A DNA stretch of 64,000 bases from CAVRGQ01 sp963720785. Lineage in GTDB: Bacteria; Actinomycetota; Acidimicrobiia; IMCC26256; DASPTH01. The notes below the pieces were generated by a model, which saw nothing but the letters and a program-made list of their open reading frames with translations, was not told the origin of the DNA and searched no databases. The stretch spans positions 496,001 through 560,000 of the forward strand of contig CAVRGQ010000004.1 in the NCBI GenBank assembly GCA_963720785.1. The letters run 5' to 3'. Positions 26,577-35,290 of this stretch are shown one piece after another (the stretch's first letter is position 1; each line of letters starts with the position of its first letter). The position numbers and the translations under genes are program-made.

Positions 26577-28319
26577 TCAGTCCTCAACGAAGCCGCTCTT
26601 CGCCGACGGGTCGGCCAGGATGTGCTTGAGCACCTTGCCGCTCGGGTTGTGGGGGAGCTCGGTGCGGAACTCCACGATGGTCGGCACCTTGAACCCCGCG
26701 AGCTCGTCGGCCACCCACGCGCGGATCGCCTCGTCGTCGAGCACCGAGCCCGGCGCGGGCACCACGAACGCGGCGACCTCCTGGCCGAGCGTCGGGTGGT
26801 CGAGGCCGACGATGGCGACCTCCTCCACACCGGGGTGCTCGATGATGCGGTTCTCGATCTCGATCGGCGAGATGTTCTCGCCGCCGCGGATGATGAGGTC
26901 CTGGCGCCGGCCCGCGAGCGACAGGAACCCGTCGCGGATCACGCCGTAGTCGCCGGTGCGGTACCACCGGTCGTCGTCGAGCGCCTTCGCCGTGGCCTCG
27001 GGGTTGTCCCAGTACTCGAGGAACGTCGACGCGGTGCGGATGCAGATCTCGCCCACCTCGCCCTCGGGGAGCGCCTCGCCGGTGACGTCGTCGCGCACCT
27101 GCACACGCACGGTGGGCGACGCCTGCCCGACGGTCTCCGCGTGGTCGTAGGTGGCCGCGGTGCCGAGCGACGTGCCGAGGCCGGTGGTCTCGGTGCTGCC
27201 GTACCCGAGGCTCATGCCGAGCCGCGCGCTCGGGATCAGCTCACCGGTGCGCTTCAGCAGCTCCGGCGGCCACACCGCGCTGCCCCCGCCGACGCTCATG
27301 AGCGACGACAGGTCGTACTCCCCGATGTCGGGGGAGTTGAGGACGCGCCACAACTGGGTGGGCACCAACGCCCACATCGTCGCGCCGTGGCGTGCGGTGA
27401 GGTCCATGTGGATGCGCTCGTCCCACTTGCCGGGCTCGGGGTAGATGATCGTCATCCCCGAGGCCGCGGCCATCACGAGCTGGCAGTTCAGCCCGGAGAT
27501 GTGGAACATCGGCGAGCCCGAGATGAGCTTCGGGTGCCCGGCCATCTGGCGCGACTCGAGGCCGAGCTCCGAGGCGCGCAGGAACTGCTCCATCCCGCGC
27601 AGGCTGCTCGCGAGGATGAAGTGGATGTTGCTGCGGTGCGAGAGCAGCACGCCCTTCGGGCGACCCGTCGTGCCGCTCGTGAACAAGATGAGGAAGGGGT
27701 CGTCCTCGTCGATCGGGGTGTCGGGGAGTGCCGCACGCGAGCCCTCGGCCTCGATGCCGGCGAACTCGTCTTCGAATGCGACGACGCGCAGATCGCCCGG
27801 CAGCGCGTGGCCCTCGAGCCGCTCGAGCCGACGCCGGTCGCCGACGAGCAGCTTCGGGCGCGTGAGCTCGGTCGCGTAGACCATCTCCGGGCCGGTCCAC
27901 CATCCGTTGTACGCGACGGTGATGCCGCCGAGCGCGGTGACGGCCCAGAAGGTGATCGAGTACTCGATGCAGTTGGCTGCGACGATCGCGACGCGGTCAC
28001 CCTTGCCGATGCCGTATCGCTCCTGCAGCGTGCGGGCCACCGCCGCCACCGGCGCGAGCACGGTCGCGAACGTCTCGGTGCGCTCGGGGAACACGAGGTA
28101 GTCGCGGTCGCCGTACATCGTCGCCGCGTTGCGCAACAGGTCGACGAGCGAGCGCGGGCGGTTGGCGAACACCTGCATGGTGACGCCGAGCACGTCCTCC
28201 TCGACGATCTCGAACACACCGCCCGGTCCGCACAGCTGCTCGTACAGCTCCGGCGCCATGCCCGGGTCGGGCCACGACAGCGTCACGCCCTGCTTCGCGT
28301 CGCCGGTGTCGGGGCTCAT
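26577..28319 (-). CDS. acyl-CoA synthetase (class I adenylate-forming)
   Basis: A 580-residue AMP-forming ligase that activates a carboxylic acid to its CoA thioester. The P-loop ILFTSGTTGRPKGVLLSH is near residue 205, the AMP motif LGYGSTETTG near 345, WYRTGDYG near 455, the hinge GRRQDLIIRGGENISP near 475, and the C-terminal lysine PSGKVLKHIL near 560. Its ATG overlaps the P450 stop by 4 bases, so the two are coupled. The pairing with P450s resembles steroid or terpene side-chain degradation loci in actinobacteria, but the substrate is inferred from context only. Confidence 0.88.
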   Translation of the reverse strand: MSPDTGDAKQGVTLSWPDPGMAPELYEQLCGPGGVFEIVEEDVLGVTMQVFANRPRSLVDLLRNAATMYGDRDYLVFPERTETFATVLAPVAAVARTLQERYGIGKGDRVAIVAANCIEYSITFWAVTALGGITVAYNGWWTGPEMVYATELTRPKLLVGDRRRLERLEGHALPGDLRVVAFEDEFAGIEAEGSRAALPDTPIDEDDPFLILFTSGTTGRPKGVLLSHRSNIHFILASSLRGMEQFLRASELGLESRQMAGHPKLISGSPMFHISGLNCQLVMAAASGMTIIYPEPGKWDERIHMDLTARHGATMWALVPTQLWRVLNSPDIGEYDLSSLMSVGGGSAVWPPELLKRTGELIPSARLGMSLGYGSTETTGLGTSLGTAATYDHAETVGQASPTVRVQVRDDVTGEALPEGEVGEICIRTASTFLEYWDNPEATAKALDDDRWYRTGDYGVIRDGFLSLAGRRQDLIIRGGENISPIEIENRIIEHPGVEEVAIVGLDHPTLGQEVAAFVVPAPGSVLDDEAIRAWVADELAGFKVPTIVEFRTELPHNPSGKVLKHILADPSAKSGFVED

Positions 28320-29524
28320 GCGGGCGTGAACTCGATGTGCACCTGGTCGTACGCGCGAGCGAAGGTGGCCGCGAGGATCTTCGGCTCCGGCTTGTCGTCG
28401 GCGAGGCGCCAGTCGGGGATGCGACGCAGCATCTCCTCGAGCATCACCCGCACCTCGAGCCGGGCGAACGATGCGCCCAGGCAGAAGTGCGTGCCGATGC
28501 CGAACGCGAGTTGCAGCGCGATCTTGCGCTGCACGTCGAACACGTCGGGGTTCTCGAACTCGCGCTCGTCGCGGTTGGCCGACGGGTACATGAGCAGCAG
28601 CTCGTCGCCCTCCTTGATCTGCTGCCCGTGGAGCTCGTGGTCTTCGGTGGCCGTGCGGCGCATGTTGAGCACCGGCGACACCCAGCGGATGAACTCCTCC
28701 ACCGCGGTCTGTCCGATCACGGCCGGGTCGTCGAGGAGGATCTGGCGCTGGTCGGGCTGCAACGCGAGCTCGCGCACCGTCGAGCCGATCACGGTACGGG
28801 TGGTCTCCGCGCCGCCGTCGAGCACGAGCAGGCACTCCTCGATGATCTCGCCGTCGGTCCACGGGCGGTCCTCGCCGTAGCGATCGGCCTGGGTCCAGAT
28901 GGAGATGAGGTCGTCGCGCGGGTTGGCGCGGCGGTCGTGGATGATCGGCAGCGTCTTCTCGACGAAGTCCATCATGGCCGTACCGGCGTCGCCGCCGAAG
29001 GTCGACGGGCTCCCGTCGGCGTTGGTCTGGCCACCGTGGTACATGGTGGTCTCCGACCAGTACCGCACCAGCTCCCACTGCTCGGGCGCGTAGCCGAGGC
29101 GGCGGCCGATCATGATCGCGGGCAGGCGCGAGGCCAGGGCCTCCACCGCGTCGCACTCGCCCGTCGCCGCGACCGCGTCGACCAGGCCGCGTGCGACTTC
29201 GCGCACCTCGTCCTCCTGGGTGAGCACCGCGCGCGGCGTGAACCGGCGGTGGATGAGCGACCGGTGCTTCTGGTGCAGCGGGTCGTCCTGGTCGATCATC
29301 GACGTGTTGTCGGTCTGGTCGATCTTCGGTCGCGACCCGTGGTACGAGGTGTAGCGCTCCGGGTGCTTCTCGACGTACATGAGGTCCTCGAAGCGGGAGA
29401 TGCCCCAGAGCTTCTGCACCGGGTCCCAGAACACCGGCTCGTTCTCGCGCAGCCACGTGTAGGCGTCCCACGGGTCCACGTAGAACTGCGGATCCAGCAG
29501 GTTGATGTACGGGCGCTCGGCCAT
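28316..29524 (-). CDS. cytochrome P450
   Basis: A 402-residue bacterial P450. The I-helix oxygen-activation motif GGAETTRT lies near residue 240, the K-helix E-x-x-R (EEFIRWVSP) near 283, and the haem-cysteine loop FGIGTHFCLGASFARLE near 345-361. A DQDDPLHQKHRSLIHRRFTP segment marks the C-helix. All catalytic elements are present. It is transcribed with the acyl-CoA ligase and divergently from a second P450 118 bases away. CYP125/142-like substrate class is possible by context and overall style, but not provable here. Confidence 0.88.
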   Translation of the reverse strand: MAERPYINLLDPQFYVDPWDAYTWLRENEPVFWDPVQKLWGISRFEDLMYVEKHPERYTSYHGSRPKIDQTDNTSMIDQDDPLHQKHRSLIHRRFTPRAVLTQEDEVREVARGLVDAVAATGECDAVEALASRLPAIMIGRRLGYAPEQWELVRYWSETTMYHGGQTNADGSPSTFGGDAGTAMMDFVEKTLPIIHDRRANPRDDLISIWTQADRYGEDRPWTDGEIIEECLLVLDGGAETTRTVIGSTVRELALQPDQRQILLDDPAVIGQTAVEEFIRWVSPVLNMRRTATEDHELHGQQIKEGDELLLMYPSANRDEREFENPDVFDVQRKIALQLAFGIGTHFCLGASFARLEVRVMLEEMLRRIPDWRLADDKPEPKILAATFARAYDQVHIEFTPA

Positions 29525-29641
29525 GGCTCGGTTCCCCCTCGGTGCAGGTCCGGGGATCCTACGACGGTGCCCCCGTTCGCAGGCAAGGCGCGCCGGCAAG
29601 GCCGGCGAGCGCGGGTTCGCGGAAGCTGGCATCCTGGCGCG

Positions 29642-30850
29642 ATGCCGACGCACCCGATCCGCGAAGACCTCAACGTCCTCGACGGGGCCTGGTACGCGAC
29701 CGAGCCCCACGACGACTGGGAGTGGCTCCGGCGCAATGCGCCCGTCTACCACTGCCCCAACAGCGACACCTGGGCGATCACCCGCTACGACGACGTGCTC
29801 GCCATCGAGAAGGACGCCAAGACGTTCTCGAGCCGGCGCAGCCCCCGCCCCCACGGCGATCCGCTGCCGATGATGATCTCGATGGACGACCCGCAGCACC
29901 GTCGCCGGCGCGGCCTCGTGTACCACGGGTTCACGCCGAAGCGCGTCGCCGAGCACGAGGACAACATCCGGAGGATCTGCACCGAGATCCTCGACAAGGT
30001 CTGCGAGCAGGGCGAGTGCGACTTCGTGTGGGACATCGCCGCACCGCTGCCGCTGCTGCTCATCGCCGACATGCTCGGCTTCCCCCCGAGCACCTACGAC
30101 GATCTGCTGCGGTGGTCCGACGACCTCATCCGCGCCACCGACGTGGACCCCGATCCCTCGCTCACCGAAGCCTCGGGTGCAGCCGCGATGGCCTTCCGCG
30201 AACTCCAGCTCGAGGTGATCGCCGACCGGCGCTCGAAGCCGCCCCAAGACGACCTCATCAGCCTGCTGTGCCACTCGGAGATCGACGGCGAGCGGCTCGA
30301 CGACGAATCACTCGTGCAGGAGACGCTGCTGATCCTCATCGGGGGCGACGAGACCACGCGCCACGTGATCACCGGCGGCATGCTCGCGTTGCTCGACAAC
30401 CCCGACCAGCGCGCCGTGATGGCGGGCAGTCCCGAGGCGCTGCACACGGGCGTGGAGGAGTTGTTGCGCTGGGTGTCGCCGATCAAGAACATGTCGCGCA
30501 CCGCGGCGCGCGACGTGGAGCTGCGCGGCGAGACGATCCGCGAGGGTGACCAGCTGATCCTCGTGTACCCGTCGGCCAACCGCGACGACTCCGAGTTCGC
30601 CGACCCGTACCGACTCGACGTGCTGCGCGACCCGAACCACCACATCGCGTTCGGCTTCGGCCCGCACTACTGCCTCGGACAGGCCCTGGCGCGCCTCGAG
30701 CTGAAGGTGATGTTCGACGAGCTGTTGCGCCGCCTCCCCGACCTCGAGCTCGCCACCGACGACGCGCTGCCGTTCCGCCACTCGAACTTCATCGTGGGTG
30801 CCGAGGCGATGCCGGTGCGCTTCACCCCGACGAGCCCGCGCCATCGCTGA
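29642..30850 (+). CDS. cytochrome P450
   Basis: A second complete P450 of 402 residues, divergent from the first. Motifs: SMDDPQHRRRRGLVYHGFTPKR (C-helix), I-helix GGDETTRHV, K-helix EELLRWVSPIKNM, and haem loop FGFGPHYCLGQALARLE. It belongs to the same broad clan as its neighbour, so a duplication is plausible. Its stop and that of the convergent cyclase gene share the palindrome TGATCA (30848-30853). Confidence 0.88.
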   Translation: MPTHPIREDLNVLDGAWYATEPHDDWEWLRRNAPVYHCPNSDTWAITRYDDVLAIEKDAKTFSSRRSPRPHGDPLPMMISMDDPQHRRRRGLVYHGFTPKRVAEHEDNIRRICTEILDKVCEQGECDFVWDIAAPLPLLLIADMLGFPPSTYDDLLRWSDDLIRATDVDPDPSLTEASGAAAMAFRELQLEVIADRRSKPPQDDLISLLCHSEIDGERLDDESLVQETLLILIGGDETTRHVITGGMLALLDNPDQRAVMAGSPEALHTGVEELLRWVSPIKNMSRTAARDVELRGETIREGDQLILVYPSANRDDSEFADPYRLDVLRDPNHHIAFGFGPHYCLGQALARLELKVMFDELLRRLPDLELATDDALPFRHSNFIVGAEAMPVRFTPTSPRHR

Positions 30851-32647
30851 TCAAAGGTCGCCATCGGCGACCACGGTGCGGTTGCGCCCCCGTTCCTTCG
30901 CCTCGTAGAGCGCGGCGTCGGCGCGCGCGGAGAGCGACTCCACCGATTCGCCGACCCGCCGGCGCGCCGCGCCCGCCGAGACGTGCACCGTGAGCTCGGC
31001 GAGTGCGCCGTCGAGGCGGAGCGCCGACACCGCGCCGCGCAGGCGGTCGCCCAGCTGCACGATCGGCTCGTCGGGTCCGAGCACGTGGTACACGACAAAC
31101 TCCTCGCCGCCCGTCCGCGCCGCGAGGTCGCTCGCCCGGACCGAGTCGCGCAAGGTGTGCGCCACGACGCGAAGTACTTCGTCACCCGCGGCGTGTCCGT
31201 AGACGTCGTTGACCCGCTTGAAGAAGTCGATGTCGATTGCCGTGAGCCCCAGGCCCGCCAGGTCCTCGCGGTCGTGCAGATCGAAGAGCCGCTGCACGCC
31301 GTCGGCGACGGCGAGGCGATTTCCCAGGCCGGTGAGGGGATCGTGCGTGGCGAGCCGGTGCATCTGCTCCCGCTGTTGCTCCAGGGTGCGGATGAGGATC
31401 TCGCGTTCGAGCGCCGCCTCCAACGGGGCGGCGAGTTGGGTGAGCGCAACAACTGCGGCCTCCGCGAGGGGGACCGCGGTTGCGAGTCGCAGCACTGCCA
31501 CGCCGGTCGCGAGATCGGTGCCGGGGGAGTAGAGCGCCATCGCGATCGCGGGTTTCGGGTTGGCGATGCTCAGGAAACGTGTGGAGCCGGCCGACTCGGG
31601 TTGGCGCGCGCCGAGCAGCGATGCGAGCTCGTCGGGGAGCTGCGCCGGGGTCCCGTGAAACCGGTTCTGTGGCGCGAACCAGAGGAGGTCGTCGCAGTCG
31701 AGGGCGTAGAACTCGATGGCAACCGTCGGGAACACCGTGCTGGCTGCCTCCATGAGTCCGTCGGCCACCTCCTGGAAGTCACGCGAGACGACGAGCCGTC
31801 GCATCGTGTGACGCAGGAGTCGGTTCATGGCCGACAAGCGGCGGATGTCGGTGTCGCGGTCGACCATCAGGTACAGACCGCATTCGAGGCCGCGGAGACG
31901 GTCGATCATCGTTGTCACGAGCTGCTCGGGAATGAGCTCCCCGTGCTGGGGTGCGATCAGCGTGATCGGGAGCCGAGCCAGGGTGTCCATGCCGTGGGCG
32001 AGGATCTCGCGGCTCGGCATGTAGTGCTCGTGGAACGGCCGCATCGCCTCGAAGTACGACTCGTCGGTCGCGTAGAACTGCCAGTCCTCGGTGAAGCCGC
32101 CGAAGAGATCGCTCGAGAAGAGCGTGCCGGTCTGCTCGTCGAACGTGGTGAACGCGCCGGGGAAGTGCAGGTACGGCGTGAAGTGGAACGTGAGCCGGCG
32201 CCCGCCGAGGTCGAGCTCCCAGTCGTTCTCGTCGACGAGGTGGAACGGGAGGCGCAGGTCGTAGTGCTTCACCAGCGCCGCCGCGCGCCAGTGGGTGACG
32301 ATCGCCGCGTCGTCCCGCGTGACGAGCTCGTCGATGATCGGCAGCGACGCGGTGATGTCGGGATCCTGGTGGTGGCACACGAACCACCGGATGGCGTCGA
32401 AGGGCACGACCTCCTCCACCTTGCGGCGCACCTCGGGGAAGGTCAGGCGGCCGCCCGGGTCGAAGAGCACCGACTGGTCGCCGTGCTCGAGCAGGTACAC
32501 GTGGCACTGAAAGGGGTCGCCGGGCACGTAGCTACCCACCCACCACACTCGGTCGGCGATCTCGTACGCGTGATCGAGCTCCGCCGCCGTGGGGTTGCCC
32601 CGGTCGCCCACATCCGTGAGCGTACGACCACGCTCGGTCGCGCACAT
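30851..32647 (-). CDS. diguanylate cyclase with ODP-type metallo-beta-lactamase sensor
   Basis: About 598 residues. The N-terminal 240 are a metallo-beta-lactamase fold of the oxygen-binding di-iron (ODP/FDP) kind, with CHHQDPD near residue 90, TPYLHFPGAF, FSSDLFGGF and a late PQHGEL supplying ligands. A GAF-like middle and a helical linker (EREILIRTLEQQREQMHRLATHDPLTGLGNR) lead to a GGDEF domain with active site TGGEEF and metal site AIDIDFFKRVND. The product would be c-di-GMP, with oxygen or redox as the likely signal. The ATG at 32647 is preferred; an upstream start at 32683 would run into the terminator stem, and a GTG at 32611 is possible. Confidence 0.82.
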   Translation of the reverse strand: MCATERGRTLTDVGDRGNPTAAELDHAYEIADRVWWVGSYVPGDPFQCHVYLLEHGDQSVLFDPGGRLTFPEVRRKVEEVVPFDAIRWFVCHHQDPDITASLPIIDELVTRDDAAIVTHWRAAALVKHYDLRLPFHLVDENDWELDLGGRRLTFHFTPYLHFPGAFTTFDEQTGTLFSSDLFGGFTEDWQFYATDESYFEAMRPFHEHYMPSREILAHGMDTLARLPITLIAPQHGELIPEQLVTTMIDRLRGLECGLYLMVDRDTDIRRLSAMNRLLRHTMRRLVVSRDFQEVADGLMEAASTVFPTVAIEFYALDCDDLLWFAPQNRFHGTPAQLPDELASLLGARQPESAGSTRFLSIANPKPAIAMALYSPGTDLATGVAVLRLATAVPLAEAAVVALTQLAAPLEAALEREILIRTLEQQREQMHRLATHDPLTGLGNRLAVADGVQRLFDLHDREDLAGLGLTAIDIDFFKRVNDVYGHAAGDEVLRVVAHTLRDSVRASDLAARTGGEEFVVYHVLGPDEPIVQLGDRLRGAVSALRLDGALAELTVHVSAGAARRRVGESVESLSARADAALYEAKERGRNRTVVADGDL

Positions 32648-32683
32648 GGTCCAGAAGTCCCGATGTGACGGGAAACGCGGCAA

Positions 32684-32705
32684 CGCCTCCCCCGGAGGGG
32701 AGGCG
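32684..32705 (-). terminator. intrinsic terminator after the lipoprotein gene
   Basis: CGCCTCCCC (32684-32692) and GGGGAGGCG (32697-32705) form a perfect 9-bp stem with a 4-base loop, 42 bases past the stop of the reverse-strand lipoprotein gene. There is no long T-run. It separates that gene from the cyclase gene. Confidence 0.7.
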
Positions 32706-32746
32706 CCGCCATGGGGCGGGACGGTGACGGTACGGGGGTGGATCGG

Positions 32747-33349
32747 CTACTGGTCGGGGTCGCCGGTGCCCTGCGACTGCACGTTCCGGGGCTGCAGGGT
32801 GATCGTCCGGGAGGTCGTCTGCCCGTCGCTGCCGAATGCGGTCAGGGTGAAGGAGTGGGCGGACGAGCAGTTGAAGGGGAGGCTCGTGTCGGCGTTGGCG
32901 CCGTAGCTCGCGTAGATCCCGGGCCCGTCGATCGAGATGGTCACGTGGTCGGCGTGCTGGGTGGTCCAGCTGGCCGAGAAGTTCTGGAAGTTGCCGTTGT
33001 GGCAGTCGATGTTCTCCGGCGTGGTGAAGCTCGTGATCACGGGGGCCGGGGCGCTCGGTGCCGGGTTGCCCTGCGGCTGCGGCGTGGGCTGGGAGGTGGG
33101 CTGACCCTGCGGCTGCGAGCTCGGCCGGGCGGCCGGCTGTGGGGTGGTCGTCCCCGCCTGCACACCGGCCTTGGGGGCGAGCGTGGTGACGGTGCCCTGA
33201 GCGGTGCCGTTGGCCGCGGCCTTCGGGCTGCCGGAGTCGTCGCTGCAGGCGGCGGCGCCCAGGGCCACCGCGGCGGCGACGCCACCGATGGCGAGCAGGC
33301 GGCGGATGCGACGGGCACTGGAGGTGGTGGAAGTGGTGGTCGTGTTCAT
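32747..33349 (-). CDS. lipoprotein with Ig-like outer domain
   Basis: 200 residues. Signal peptide with lipobox GAAAC (cysteine near residue 35), a long Pro/Gln/Thr-rich spacer with repeated Q-P-Q-G-type units (about 75-100), then a compact all-beta domain starting VITSFTTPENIDCHNGNF, through SWTTQHADHVTISIDG and SLPFNCSSAHSFTLTAFG. Two cysteines could form a disulfide. This domain is similar in layout to the outer domain of the sigma-factor protein encoded divergently, which suggests a shared ligand or partnership. No enzyme motif is seen. Confidence 0.75.
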   Translation of the reverse strand: MNTTTTSTTSSARRIRRLLAIGGVAAAVALGAAACSDDSGSPKAAANGTAQGTVTTLAPKAGVQAGTTTPQPAARPSSQPQGQPTSQPTPQPQGNPAPSAPAPVITSFTTPENIDCHNGNFQNFSASWTTQHADHVTISIDGPGIYASYGANADTSLPFNCSSAHSFTLTAFGSDGQTTSRTITLQPRNVQSQGTGDPDQ

Positions 33350-33442
33350 CGGTGGCTCCCTCTGCCGGCGCCCCCGGTCCTTCCGTGGGCGACACTGCTC
33401 CTGACAGCCCGCCCGGCCCGCGCTTACAGGCGCCGCGACCTC

Positions 33443-33458
33443 TGTGACCGGCGTCACC
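33443..33458. promoter_or_regulatory. Crp/GlxR-like operator in divergent promoter
   Basis: TGTGACCGGCGTCACC matches the Crp-family pattern TGTGA-N6-TCACA except for the last base, and contains the perfect dyad GTGAC-N4-GTCAC. It lies between the lipoprotein and sigma-factor genes, about 95 bases from each start. Confidence 0.45.
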
Positions 33459-33548
33459 CGGAATCGGCCCCTGGCTTCGCCTCTAACATCGGCGGGGTCC
33501 GAGGGGAGTGCAGGGGGCGGCACACCGACGAGGGGATCCGGCGACCAC

Positions 33549-35186
33549 ATGGCCGACGACGCACCCGAGACCGTTCCCGCGGTCGACGCCCGTGTGCTCG
33601 CGTCGCGCGCCCGCGACGCCGAGTGGGTCGGCGCCGCGCTCGCCGGCGACGCCGACGCGTTCGCCCGCCTCTACGACGCGTGGTCATCGCGGGTGTTCGA
33701 CCTCGTCGTGCGCATCGTGCCCAACCGCCACGTCGCGCAGGACGTGTGCCAGGACGTGTTCTTCGCCGCGTGGCGCAACTTGCCGAACCTGCAGGACCGG
33801 GATGCGTTCGGGGGTTGGTTGCTGCGCATCGCGCGCAACACCGCGCTGAACCAGGCCTCGCGCGAGTCGCGGTCGCGCGCGGTCGACGACACGTCGTTCT
33901 TCGAGTTGATGGGCGCGGGTCCGAGTGGCGACGTCGAGGCGCGCGTGGCCCACGCGGAGGATCCGGAAGCCGCCGTCACCGACGCGGAGATCGCCGCGCT
34001 CGTGCGCGAGGTCGCGGCCGCGCTCGACGAGCGCGACGCGGAGGTGCTCGACCTGCAGCTGCGCTACGAGATGACGCCGAACGAGATCGGCGAGGTCATC
34101 GGCGTGAACCGCAACGCCGCCAACCAGATGTGCCATCGCGCGCGCAAGCGCTTCGCGACGGCGTTCGGCGCGCGCATGTTGTGGCGCGGCGCTCGCCCCG
34201 GATGCGACGTGCTCGAGGCGGAGTTGCAGGCGGCCGGCGTCACCGCGTTCGGTCGCGAAGCGGTGCGCCTCGCCGACCGCCACGCCGAGGCCTGCACGGT
34301 GTGCAGCGAGCACCGTCGGTCGCGTCTCACTCCCGCGGCATTGTTCTCCGCGGTGCCCGTGTTCGCCGCGCCGGCCGGACTGCGCGAGCTCGTCACCGCG
34401 CACACCGCGGCAGTGCCCGTCGGCAGCGGCGGTGCGAGCGGCACGGTCGAAGCGGGGGAGGGTGGCAGCGAGGGTGGCGGCGAGGGAGGCAGCGAAGAGC
34501 CCCCTTCCCAGCCCGAGCCGGAGCCGGAGCCCGCTGCGAGTGCGCGGCGACCGCTGGCGATCGCCGGGGCGGTGGCGCTGGTGCTCCTCGTCGTGATCGG
34601 GGCGCTCGTGCTGCTGCTCCCCGGCGACGACGACGCACCCACCGAAGCGGTCGCGGCGCGACGCGGCCCCACTGCCTCGAACGCGGGCGGCGACACCGCG
34701 CGCAAGGTCGCGCCCACCAGCACGGTGCCGGCCGCGGTGCTCGACCCCGGGGTCACGACGCCCCCGACCACGGCGCCCGGGGGCACGCGCCCCTCGCCCA
34801 CCACGACGACCGCGGCACCGGCCCCGCCGCCTCCGTCGCTGCCGGTGATCGCCCAGCTGTCGCTCGCACCGACCGATCCGATGTACGGCACGTGGAACCT
34901 CGACGTGAACAGTCCGTTGCTCACGTGGCAGGTGAACGGCGCCGACTCCGTGCGCGTCGTGATCTGGTTCGACGACGGCGTGCACGGCAACCAGCAATTG
35001 AAGGTGTACTCCACCGCGCCGTCGGGCTCGGTGCGCGTCTGCCCCGGCACCAACCCCACGTCCGGCACGTGCACCACGCCGAACGGTTCCTACACGTTCG
35101 TCGTCGAGGCCACGAGCGGCGCGGGCACGGTGTCGTCGAGCAGGACGTCGCCGCCCGGCTTCCAGGTGTACCCGCCGATCCTCTGA
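33549..35186 (+). CDS. membrane-tethered ECF-like sigma factor with in-cis zinc anti-sigma motif
   Basis: 545 residues from the ATG at 33549. Region 2 is at about 30-100 (ARLYDAWSSRVFDLVVRIV, QDVCQDVFFAAWRNL) and region 4 at about 165-215 (LQLRYEMTPNEIGEVIGVNRNAANQ, in pieces). After it, RHAEACTVC (His245, Cys249, Cys252) fits the H-x3-C-x2-C zinc motif of ZAS anti-sigma factors. A Gly/Ser/Glu/Pro linker precedes one membrane helix (about 335-357) and a Thr/Pro stalk with an outer beta domain (about 430-545). The layout suggests a sigma factor held at the membrane and released by proteolysis or a signal. The upstream frame extension to 33444 overlaps the operator and is rejected. Confidence 0.82.
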   Translation: MADDAPETVPAVDARVLASRARDAEWVGAALAGDADAFARLYDAWSSRVFDLVVRIVPNRHVAQDVCQDVFFAAWRNLPNLQDRDAFGGWLLRIARNTALNQASRESRSRAVDDTSFFELMGAGPSGDVEARVAHAEDPEAAVTDAEIAALVREVAAALDERDAEVLDLQLRYEMTPNEIGEVIGVNRNAANQMCHRARKRFATAFGARMLWRGARPGCDVLEAELQAAGVTAFGREAVRLADRHAEACTVCSEHRRSRLTPAALFSAVPVFAAPAGLRELVTAHTAAVPVGSGGASGTVEAGEGGSEGGGEGGSEEPPSQPEPEPEPAASARRPLAIAGAVALVLLVVIGALVLLLPGDDDAPTEAVAARRGPTASNAGGDTARKVAPTSTVPAAVLDPGVTTPPTTAPGGTRPSPTTTTAAPAPPPPSLPVIAQLSLAPTDPMYGTWNLDVNSPLLTWQVNGADSVRVVIWFDDGVHGNQQLKVYSTAPSGSVRVCPGTNPTSGTCTTPNGSYTFVVEATSGAGTVSSSRTSPPGFQVYPPIL

Positions 35187-35290
35187 CGGCACGACCGGCC
35201 GCGACCGGAGCGCGAACAGGGCGAGGGGCCCTGGCGTCCCGGGCGCCGATGCACCACAGTGGTGGACGCCGTCGAGCCGGGAGGGGCCCC

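Noticed and set aside
26577..29471. 964-residue reverse ORF as a P450-ligase fusion
   Set aside because: The P450 is in another frame and ends with an ATGA overlap at 28316-28319; the upstream extension is out-of-frame translation of it.
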